DNA of 12,252 bases. It comes from DYKG01 sp964596185. Its GTDB lineage: Bacteria; Muiribacteriota; Ozemobacteria; Ozemobacterales; Ozemobacteraceae. The notes below the pieces were generated by a model. It was not told where the DNA came from. It ran no database searches and saw nothing but the letters and a program-made list of their open reading frames with translations. The stretch lies in assembly GCA_964596185.1 (NCBI GenBank), contig CAZQUE010000117.1, forward strand, positions 1 to 12,252, read 5' to 3'. This document shows, in pieces, positions 1 through 6,790 of the stretch; within the stretch, counting starts at the first letter, position 1, and every line of letters starts with the position of its first letter. The position numbers and the translations under genes are program-made.

Positions 1-2713
1 GCTCGCTGTCGATTAATCGACCGGTTTCAAAATCAATATTGAAGCAGGTTGAATTCTTATTCGAGTGATGCCATTGTTCTTCGTAACCTGAAAAGATACC
101 CTCAGGATATTCCATTTTTAGCTTTTCAGAAAAACAGCAAATGATCCTTTTCCTGTCTGAAGACAGGGCCATAGAAATCAAGGCTGCTGAATCAATATCT
201 GGTGAAGCAAAGGTTTTTAAGCAGACAGATTTTGCCTGAGGGCGATTAACATAATTGAGCGCCTTTTTCATAAAAAGCCGATTCTGTTGGGCCTTACATG
301 CCTGGGCAACTGGGGAATCGTCGGGTTGGTTAACGGCAAACTGAGTTAAAAGTTGCGGGTAATCTCGAACGAAGTGAAAATGTCTGTTGATAAAATCAGA
401 CAATTCAAGCATCTGTTTAAAAAGAGATTTTTGATCTACCAAAGAATTTTTTATACTTATCTTTTTCAGCCTTGCAAAGTCTTCAAGAACTGAAAATGGC
501 TGGTATTTTAGTTTTTCTTCAAGGAAGGCAAAGTTTCCAAGCGAATCTGGTAGATCCCCGTAACATTCGCCCAGGGTCTGTTGGTAAGGCAATTCTGAAA
601 GCGTTCTAAGAGAGTTGCGCGTTTTTGTATTCTGATTCGTATCCTTTGAAAGAGCAAAATAGCTTGCCAATCTCTGGTGATAGACCTTTGCACTTGATTC
701 ATCGAGGAAATTTTTCTGAATTGCTTTATAAAATAATCGATGAAAAAAGCCAATAACGGTGACATCGTCAACTATTTTTTCAACAAGAAAAGGTTCCAAC
801 TCAAAATACAGGCCCGACCAAACCGTAATCGGAATCTTTTTTGAACTGGGAGGCAACTGGTAGAAAATGATCTTGTCAAACCAGTTGCGGAAATCCTGGT
901 CAAGAAATAGAAGTTCTAGAATCTCGTCTTCGCTTAAGCCATTTTTTGAGCACACCAGATAGCCAAGGCAAGTTCTTACCAGAATCTCACCGAATCTTGA
1001 GCAAGCTCTATTCAGGAATTGTTTAATTGCGCCTTCAACTGATTTTTCCGGGGTTTCCAGATCAACCTGATAGGATCGCCACTTTTTCGCTCTTTCATAA
1101 ATCATTTTCAAATATAAAGGCAGACCATGATCAGAATGAATTTCGAAGATTTTATTCATCTGGGTTTCTGATATTGTTCGCCTGGAGTCTTTCAGCCAGC
1201 TGCTAATGAGAAATTTGGCGTCTTGAGGAGGCAAAGAAGGGATCGAAAGAATCTGATTTTGTTCAAGTTTTTCATTCAAAGATGAACAAGTTTTGTCAGA
1301 AACAATTGTTGAGACGATTATCCGTGCATGGTCTGGCAATTCAAAAGGCAACCAGGAAAGCTCTTTTATCTCGTCTTCCCCGGCAATCTGATCAAGGGCA
1401 TCAATGAAAACCACAATGGGCCTTTCTTCTGTCGCGGCGCAAAGCATATCGTAGAATGTTTTTCTCAATCGGCTTTGGTTTTTAACACCTTCTTCGAGAT
1501 ATTCATTTAAATCGCAACCCAGGGTTGAAAGCATACTTATAAGCGACGAAGAATTTGCGGTTAAGCCCACAAAAAGGTAGCGAATATCAAAATCAGGAAA
1601 TTTTTGTCTGGCTTCAGACGCGCATTTTGCTATAAGAGCTGTTTTGCCACAGCCTGGATTGCCGTTTAGGGCCAGGGGTTGATTTTCACCGGTTCCGGCA
1701 TATTCTAAAACTTTATCAACAATATCTTTTCTTGCAATGAAATCTTTAACCTTTTCGGCGAGGAAAACTTCTTGTGTGGCTGAATCATTATCGAGAAATA
1801 CCGTCTTTGCTTCAGCAGCTTCGATCTCTTTGAGAAAAGCGGTTTTTAAACCAATAAAAAAGTCTTCGGAAAACTTGTCCAGATGGCTTTGGGCAATATC
1901 ATATTCTGTTCTATTTTCCGTTTGAGTTGAAACAACTGATGTGTGATATTCAAATAATCTTTCAGCAGGTAAACATGATTTCAATCTTTGCTTAAGCTCG
2001 GCTATCCTTGAAAATGCCTCAATATCCGGCGAGATAATAGAATCTTGTTTAATGTCTCTAAATTTTGCGCAATCTGGTGGCAAATTATCTATGTGCCTCA
2101 GAAAGGCAAAAGCATTGTTGCTAAAGCTGTTATTATTCAACGCGCCAAGCCAGATTTCCTGCTCAGTTGCTGAAGCAAAGTATTTGATTTGTTCATTGTC
2201 TGCAATTGGCAGCTCTTTGGCAGCCTGACTGAAGAAAAAGCGCAGTTCCTGTTCGGTAATTGCCCAATCGGTGCTTGATGAAGTTTCATTAATCTTTGCT
2301 TGTAAAATGTAAACTTCGGGTTGTGCGTTTTCGTCAAGCCAATACCAGTTTTGGAGCAAATTGCGAATTCTGTTGTTCGCGCAAGAGAAGAATAGCTGGA
2401 ATTCTTTAGCTGGAATTTCAGCTGGTATTGGTCTCCAGCCATATCTGTCTCCGAGAAGAATAATGAAATTTGGTTGCGGAGTTACTTTTTGGCATCTGCG
2501 AATCTCTTCAAGGCAAATGTTCATTGTTTCATGGGCTTCACCCATCTGGTCGGTTATGCCCCAACGCAGATCAATCGGTTGAAATTTGTAGCCATGATCA
2601 AGGCAAAACTTTTCCAGGCGTGGAAAAACGTTCTCCTGTAGCCTTGTTCTTTCATGGAGGAAGTCTGAAAAGGTGGAACTGATGAATACTCTAAAAGTTT
2701 TTGAATTAAGCAT
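1..2713 (-). CDS. DUF4062 / STAND-type P-loop NTPase, partial (C-terminus beyond left edge)
   Basis: The frame is open from the ATG at 2711-2713 to the left edge: 904 full codons with no stop seen, so the 3' end lies outside. Residues ~5-97 match the DUF4062 N-terminal domain of large NTPases related to NWD1, NPHP3 and TEP1: FRVFISSTFSDF at 7-18, then DLRWGITD near 48-55, CLEEIRRC near 67-74 and ILLGDRYGW near 85-93. A P-loop NTPase follows: Walker A GNPGCGKT (Lys at 357) and Walker B VVFIDALDQ (first Asp at 438). A helical region follows, and from about residue 835 the sequence resembles the first blade of a WD40-like propeller (ISMALSSDRKRIICCF). Proteins of this type are cytoplasmic STAND signalling ATPases that sense a ligand through C-terminal repeats and oligomerise; that role is family knowledge. 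The gene overlaps the upstream gene by 8 bp (2706-2713) and has only a weak ribosome site, so translation is probably coupled. Confidence 0.85.
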   Translation of the reverse strand, partial: MLNSKTFRVFISSTFSDFLHERTRLQENVFPRLEKFCLDHGYKFQPIDLRWGITDQMGEAHETMNICLEEIRRCQKVTPQPNFIILLGDRYGWRPIPAEIPAKEFQLFFSCANNRIRNLLQNWYWLDENAQPEVYILQAKINETSSSTDWAITEQELRFFFSQAAKELPIADNEQIKYFASATEQEIWLGALNNNSFSNNAFAFLRHIDNLPPDCAKFRDIKQDSIISPDIEAFSRIAELKQRLKSCLPAERLFEYHTSVVSTQTENRTEYDIAQSHLDKFSEDFFIGLKTAFLKEIEAAEAKTVFLDNDSATQEVFLAEKVKDFIARKDIVDKVLEYAGTGENQPLALNGNPGCGKTALIAKCASEARQKFPDFDIRYLFVGLTANSSSLISMLSTLGCDLNEYLEEGVKNQSRLRKTFYDMLCAATEERPIVVFIDALDQIAGEDEIKELSWLPFELPDHARIIVSTIVSDKTCSSLNEKLEQNQILSIPSLPPQDAKFLISSWLKDSRRTISETQMNKIFEIHSDHGLPLYLKMIYERAKKWRSYQVDLETPEKSVEGAIKQFLNRACSRFGEILVRTCLGYLVCSKNGLSEDEILELLFLDQDFRNWFDKIIFYQLPPSSKKIPITVWSGLYFELEPFLVEKIVDDVTVIGFFHRLFYKAIQKNFLDESSAKVYHQRLASYFALSKDTNQNTKTRNSLRTLSELPYQQTLGECYGDLPDSLGNFAFLEEKLKYQPFSVLEDFARLKKISIKNSLVDQKSLFKQMLELSDFINRHFHFVRDYPQLLTQFAVNQPDDSPVAQACKAQQNRLFMKKALNYVNRPQAKSVCLKTFASPDIDSAALISMALSSDRKRIICCFSEKLKMEYPEGIFSGYEEQWHHSNKNSTCFNIDFETGRLIDSE

Positions 2714-4307
2714 TTTCGGTGCCCAGTGTTTTAGTGATTTGATCTGGCTTGAAAAAGTAGTCTAAAAGCCAATTTCTAAATGCAGCAATTGTTTTGCCGG
2801 TCATGCTTTTTCTTCTGAACAGAATCTCAATTCTTCGATATCTACCTGGGAAAGAAACTTTTACAACATTGTTTTCGCTGAATAAAATAATTGTTTTAAA
2901 TGGCGAGCAAAACAGCGCGCGATCCTCATTGTCTTTAAGAGCTAAATTTTCAAGGTTCGAATCAATGCGAAGTCTTGAAAAAACTGGTAAAAAAGGTGCA
3001 AAATCCTGTAATTCTTTTTCTGGTTTGAAGAAAGAAAAATTAGTGTTGATAGTGTAGCCTTCCGGCAAAACTCTTTTAAGAAATGGCGTAACAAAATATG
3101 CTTCAACCGCTTCTTCACTTATAAATCTGTGCTCTTCTATTTCACGAAAACAGTTCGCCCAGCTGTCGTCGCTTGTATCATGGCCAGGAAATCTCGGCAC
3201 GTCGGGTCGCGAAACTTTGAAATGGGTCGATCTGCCGGCATCAGCCTTGCGAAAAGCATCAAGGAATGGTATGCCCTCAGGAAGAAATTTGGGCTTGAAG
3301 AAGCCGGCTTTCGTAATGGGCTCAGAAACTTGGTTACCGAATTCATCGCTCAATTCAAAAATGTTAATTGGGCGGTCGTAAATGAAAATATCGCTGAAAA
3401 ATACCCACTTTCCACCATAGCCGCGCTTTTTATCATCAAAAATGTCGGTCAAAATTCTTGCTGTTCCAAAAACAGACCCATGGATATTATCAAAAAAAGA
3501 TCGCCATTCATTATCCTGGCAATCTTCGCAGAATTTTCTGTCCGCTTTTTTCCCAAAATAGAGAAGAACGACATCGCCTCTTTTGGTGCGCGTGTTGGCC
3601 GACCAGTAGATGCCGGAATTTTTATCTGAAGAGATTAGCTCCAATGCGTCGCGAGGGTCCATTATGGGAACAATGAAGAAATTTGCTCTTTCGGGGTGGT
3701 ATGGTCTTTTTGCAAGCGCGTTTCCCAGATTGGCAAGAAAATTTTCACGAATCCGACTTGGCGTGTGGCAATTATTATAGACATTCATTAAATCTACCAA
3801 ATACTCCATGTTGGGGGTGTACGCATCTGACCCTTGCCACAGTTTTGATTCTTCAAAAACAGCACTTTCACAGCTTTCTCTAGATTTTGTATTGTCTTGA
3901 GCAATAGCTATTTTTACAATGTCAAAGATAGAATTTTCTTTGAAGATTTCATTGACTTTGTTGCAGTATTCCAAAATGTCTTCATGGAAATCATCAAAAA
4001 ACTCATTCAATTCTGAAAAGAGTGAGTCAATAAGTTTTGTTTGTTCTTTTAGTTCAATTTTTTCGTCATAATCTTTGGTGTAGACAGAATAGTTAAAATT
4101 CAGCGCGGGAAAAAAAACTATTCTAAAAAACAATTTGAATGTTGATTTATTGATTGGCCTGAATGAAAGTACTACGTCAAAATCAAAAAAAACCTGTTCT
4201 AATCTTTTCGTTAAAAAAGTATTGCCAACAAAATGTTTCAAGACCGGATTTTTTGATTCCGCACTGGAATTTTTCGGCAAAGGTTGTTTATAAACGATTG
4301 TGAGCAT
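2706..4307 (-). CDS. Unknown 533-aa protein with EVE/PUA-like central segment
   Basis: I do not recognise the whole protein. The ATG at 4305-4307 has AGGA about five bases upstream. Residues ~207-320 carry a pattern typical of EVE/PUA-like domains: WSANTRTKRGDVVLLYF (about 235-251), a strand like VFGTARILTD (279-288), then KWVFFSDIFIY followed by DRPINIFEL (300-319). EVE domains read modified bases or RNA and are common next to restriction and defence genes. A segment near 391-415 (EEAVEAYFVTPFLKRVLPEG) recalls the first helix of type I restriction HsdR_N folds, but I see no convincing PD-(D/E)xK site after it, so a nuclease is not supported. Residues 80-130 are Glu/Lys-rich and probably helical. 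No signal peptide or membrane segment is evident. Its last codons overlap the start of the DUF4062 NTPase, so the two are almost certainly one operon and probably partner proteins. Confidence 0.8.
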   Translation of the reverse strand: MLTIVYKQPLPKNSSAESKNPVLKHFVGNTFLTKRLEQVFFDFDVVLSFRPINKSTFKLFFRIVFFPALNFNYSVYTKDYDEKIELKEQTKLIDSLFSELNEFFDDFHEDILEYCNKVNEIFKENSIFDIVKIAIAQDNTKSRESCESAVFEESKLWQGSDAYTPNMEYLVDLMNVYNNCHTPSRIRENFLANLGNALAKRPYHPERANFFIVPIMDPRDALELISSDKNSGIYWSANTRTKRGDVVLLYFGKKADRKFCEDCQDNEWRSFFDNIHGSVFGTARILTDIFDDKKRGYGGKWVFFSDIFIYDRPINIFELSDEFGNQVSEPITKAGFFKPKFLPEGIPFLDAFRKADAGRSTHFKVSRPDVPRFPGHDTSDDSWANCFREIEEHRFISEEAVEAYFVTPFLKRVLPEGYTINTNFSFFKPEKELQDFAPFLPVFSRLRIDSNLENLALKDNEDRALFCSPFKTIILFSENNVVKVSFPGRYRRIEILFRRKSMTGKTIAAFRNWLLDYFFKPDQITKTLGTENA

Positions 4308-4334
4308 AGGTTCCTGAATTTCTTCTATGTCTTC

Positions 4335-4363
4335 TTTTTAACAGTAAGATATGCCAAAGTCAA
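4335..4363 (-). promoter_or_regulatory. Predicted promoter of the EVE-like/NTPase operon
   Basis: On the minus strand, TTGACT (4358-4363) is followed after 16-17 bases by the A-rich hexamer TTAAAA or TAAAAA (4335-4341). This is a good -35 with a mediocre -10. It sits about 28 bp upstream of the ATG at 4305-4307. Prediction by consensus only. Confidence 0.35.
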
Positions 4364-4393
4364 TTGATGAAAATTAATGGCCGGGTTTATGAT
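4364..4393 (+). promoter_or_regulatory. Predicted promoter of the RyR-channel gene
   Basis: TTGATG (4364-4369), an 18-bp spacer and TATGAT (4388-4393) match a sigma-70 promoter well. It abuts the opposing -35 box at 4358-4363, and together they form the palindrome TCAATTGA. A regulator bound there could control both directions. The ribosome site GAGAGG (4412-4417) follows, 6 bases before the ATG. Confidence 0.45.
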
Positions 4394-4423
4394 AAAATTC
4401 AGAGAAATTCTGAGAGGTAAAAT

Positions 4424-6772
4424 ATGAAATCGGGTCGCAAATCGAATCGCTTGAAAAACTGGTTCCTGATTTGGGAATGGGAACTGGTTTTTGTAGCAGG
4501 TGCTTTATCAGTTCTCTTCGGCTATATCGGCTTTAGAATTCAATTCATATCTAATGGCGAAAGCCTGGGGTTTTTTGAAGCCCTATATAGATCGGTGTTG
4601 CTTTTAACCACCAATACCGGTGCACAAAATGAACCAATTCACTGGACTCTGGAAGTTTCTCGCTGGTTGGCTATCGGCGCAGTTTTTTATGCGGCAACCA
4701 GAGGGATTTACCTAATTCTGGTTCAGACCAGAATGAAATTTTTTAAACTTAAAAATCATATTATTATTTATGGTGATACCGAATTGGGGATTAGTTTAGC
4801 CAATGATTTTTTGAAGAGAGGTGACGCAGTGGTCATGGTTGGTGCTCAACCTGAGAGCACGGGAAGCATTCTTTTTGGCGGGGAGTTCTTTTATCAATCG
4901 AACTCAGCAGAACCTACTGAAATGCTGATGCGTTGTCAAACCCATTCTTCAAAGTTCCTTTTTCTGGTTGAGGATAACGACGATTTGAATCTTCAAATAT
5001 CTATTGCAGCCAAAAGGATTTGTGGGGGAAACAAGGATAAAAGTGGGAAGTCGATCGACTGTTTTGTTCATCTGAAAAATTTGCAGATATTAAAACTTTG
5101 TAAGAATATCGGTTTTTTTTCCTCTTGCTACAAGGGCATAAAGTTCAATTTGTTCAATGTCTATGAAAATGCTGCGAGAATAGCTTTTACAAGGTTTTCC
5201 CCAGATAAAATTTCTGATTGTAGTTTGAATAGGACATTTCATATTCTGATTTCAGGTTGGAATGAGATGGCCGAAAGCCTGTTCTTGCAATGCTTGAAAG
5301 GGGCCCATTTTTCAGGTGGGAAAAAAGCAAGAATCTCGATTTTAGATCAAAATGCGTTTGAAGTTGAGAAAAAATTGTTGGCCGAATACCCTCGTTACCC
5401 AGAAATTGCGGATGTTTTGTTTTTTCAGGAAGATTTTGCCTGTATGACCTTTAAGAGTCTTGAAGAGTCCGTGATAAAAGATATTCCATTCAGTACAGTT
5501 TTTGTTTGCCATGCTTGCCCTGAAAAATCGATTAAGTTTGCATTAAGGATTCAGCAAGGTCTTTCGGATAGTTGTTGTATGATTGTGCCAATAATACAAC
5601 TGGCAAGATCAGCTCTGGGGGATCTGATAGAATCGAGTTCACATGCTTTCAGGCAAAAACAAGATTCCTTTTCTTCAATATCAGTTTTTCGCATGATAAA
5701 AGAGGGCTGCAGCGTAGAAAATGTTGTTCGTGAGCATCTTGATCTCTTTGCCAAAGCAATCAATGAGGCTCACTTGAAAACTAATCCTGATACTGCCTGT
5801 GCTTGGGAGAAGCTTTCAGAAGATTTCAAAGATTCTAACCGGCAGGCAGCTGACCACTTCGCAATAAAAATTCGGGCTTTAAATTTGCTTCGCTGGCAAA
5901 ATGGTGCCAGGAAGTTTTTGCCAGGCTCCAGCTTAACAAATGAAGAAATCACAATGCTTGCAGAAATGGAGCAAAACCGCTTTTTTGCTGAAAGATTGTT
6001 GGCTGGCTGGAAGAAAGGGCCTGAAAAGGATCTGGTGAAAAAGATTCATCCGTTATTGGTTCCCTGGAATGAATTGCCAAAAGATGCAAAAGAAACGCTT
6101 GTAAAAGATTTTATCTCTTTTTCTTTTGAAAGCTTTTCTGAAGCCCAAAAATCAGTGCTTTTGCAAAAGATCAGGCGGCCGGGGAACTATGTACAGAAGT
6201 TGAAAAATCTAAGAAAGAGAATTCAAATCTTAAAGCCACGCATGGAATTTTATCGGAAAAAGATTGCTCTTGGGCTGAAGATCAGGTTGCCTATGATACC
6301 TGAGGCTATCAGTAAGAGCCTTGGAAAGATTGACAATGTTGAATATAACAAAGATTACTTCAAAAAAAATCTGGGCAGTATGATTATTTTGCAAATGACA
6401 AATGATGGTCGACCCGATTTCTATATTGTTGACAAGGAACATTTTGAAGAAAATTATTCTTTTTCTTTATACTCTGATTCATCAAAACTTGCAGAAACGC
6501 TTAAGTTGCGATTGCCTAAAGCAGTTCAGGAATGTTTTAATAATAGCGATTGTGAATTCTATCAATTGCATAAAAAGCAAATTGTTCCAATGATTGAGAT
6601 GTCTTCGATTGGTTACCCAATTGAAAATGAAGCTGTTATTGAAAGTGGCTCTTTAAAGCAGGTAAAGCCTGCTGGTAATGAAGCATTTTTAGTTTGGAAT
6701 AGCGAGAAAAGATCTTTTTACCTGGTTAATGCGGATCAAAATGGTTTTCCAATAAATTACATGCCGGCCTGA
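4424..6772 (+). CDS. Two-TM channel-like protein with RCK/TrkA-N domains and a RyR domain
   Basis: Residues 20-42 and 78-102 are hydrophobic and look like two membrane helices flanking a pore loop (about 51-68), as in 2TM potassium channels. The filter position reads LLTTNTGAQN, not the classical TVGYGD. Two Rossmann-like regions follow in the cytoplasm: HIIIYGDTELGISLANDF from 112, with a glycine-poor nucleotide motif, and FHILISGWNEMAESL from about 272, the usual doubled RCK/TrkA-N layout. A clear RyR domain lies at about 460-560: WEKLSEDFKDSNRQAADH, then LAEMEQNRFFAERLLAGWKK and HPLLVPWNELPKDAKE. RyR domains are shared with ryanodine receptors; in bacteria they occur in conflict-system contexts and are thought to bind nucleotide-type ligands. 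A further 180-residue C-terminal domain is unassigned. Likely role: inner-membrane channel or permeability effector gated through its RCK and RyR domains. The ATG has GAGAGG six bases upstream. It is divergent from the NTPase operon and convergent with the ADP-ribosylglycohydrolase gene. Confidence 0.85.
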   Translation: MKSGRKSNRLKNWFLIWEWELVFVAGALSVLFGYIGFRIQFISNGESLGFFEALYRSVLLLTTNTGAQNEPIHWTLEVSRWLAIGAVFYAATRGIYLILVQTRMKFFKLKNHIIIYGDTELGISLANDFLKRGDAVVMVGAQPESTGSILFGGEFFYQSNSAEPTEMLMRCQTHSSKFLFLVEDNDDLNLQISIAAKRICGGNKDKSGKSIDCFVHLKNLQILKLCKNIGFFSSCYKGIKFNLFNVYENAARIAFTRFSPDKISDCSLNRTFHILISGWNEMAESLFLQCLKGAHFSGGKKARISILDQNAFEVEKKLLAEYPRYPEIADVLFFQEDFACMTFKSLEESVIKDIPFSTVFVCHACPEKSIKFALRIQQGLSDSCCMIVPIIQLARSALGDLIESSSHAFRQKQDSFSSISVFRMIKEGCSVENVVREHLDLFAKAINEAHLKTNPDTACAWEKLSEDFKDSNRQAADHFAIKIRALNLLRWQNGARKFLPGSSLTNEEITMLAEMEQNRFFAERLLAGWKKGPEKDLVKKIHPLLVPWNELPKDAKETLVKDFISFSFESFSEAQKSVLLQKIRRPGNYVQKLKNLRKRIQILKPRMEFYRKKIALGLKIRLPMIPEAISKSLGKIDNVEYNKDYFKKNLGSMIILQMTNDGRPDFYIVDKEHFEENYSFSLYSDSSKLAETLKLRLPKAVQECFNNSDCEFYQLHKKQIVPMIEMSSIGYPIENEAVIESGSLKQVKPAGNEAFLVWNSEKRSFYLVNADQNGFPINYMPA

Positions 6773-6789
6773 TTTGCCAGCGGTTTTTT
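6763..6789 (+). terminator. Possible weak intrinsic terminator of the RyR-channel gene
   Basis: An imperfect stem GCCGGC (6763-6768) / GCCAGC (6776-6781), with one C-A mismatch and a 7-base loop, is followed by six T residues (6784-6789). The stem overlaps the stop codon at 6770-6772. Only 18 bases separate the two convergent stops. The stem is short, so efficiency is doubtful, and I see no matching U-run for the opposite strand. Confidence 0.35.
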
Positions 6790-6790
6790 C

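Noticed and set aside
2137..2442. 101-codon minus-strand frame
   Set aside because: Lies out of phase inside the DUF4062 NTPase gene, whose frame is continuous and carries clear motifs.
3060..3150. Restriction nuclease domain in the EVE-like protein
   Set aside because: One helix resembles HsdR_N, but no PD-(D/E)xK residues could be placed after it.
3129..3629. 166-codon plus-strand open frame
   Set aside because: It is antisense to the EVE-like gene, whose ribosome site, overlap and domain pattern are convincing; the plus-strand text has no recognisable motif or good start.
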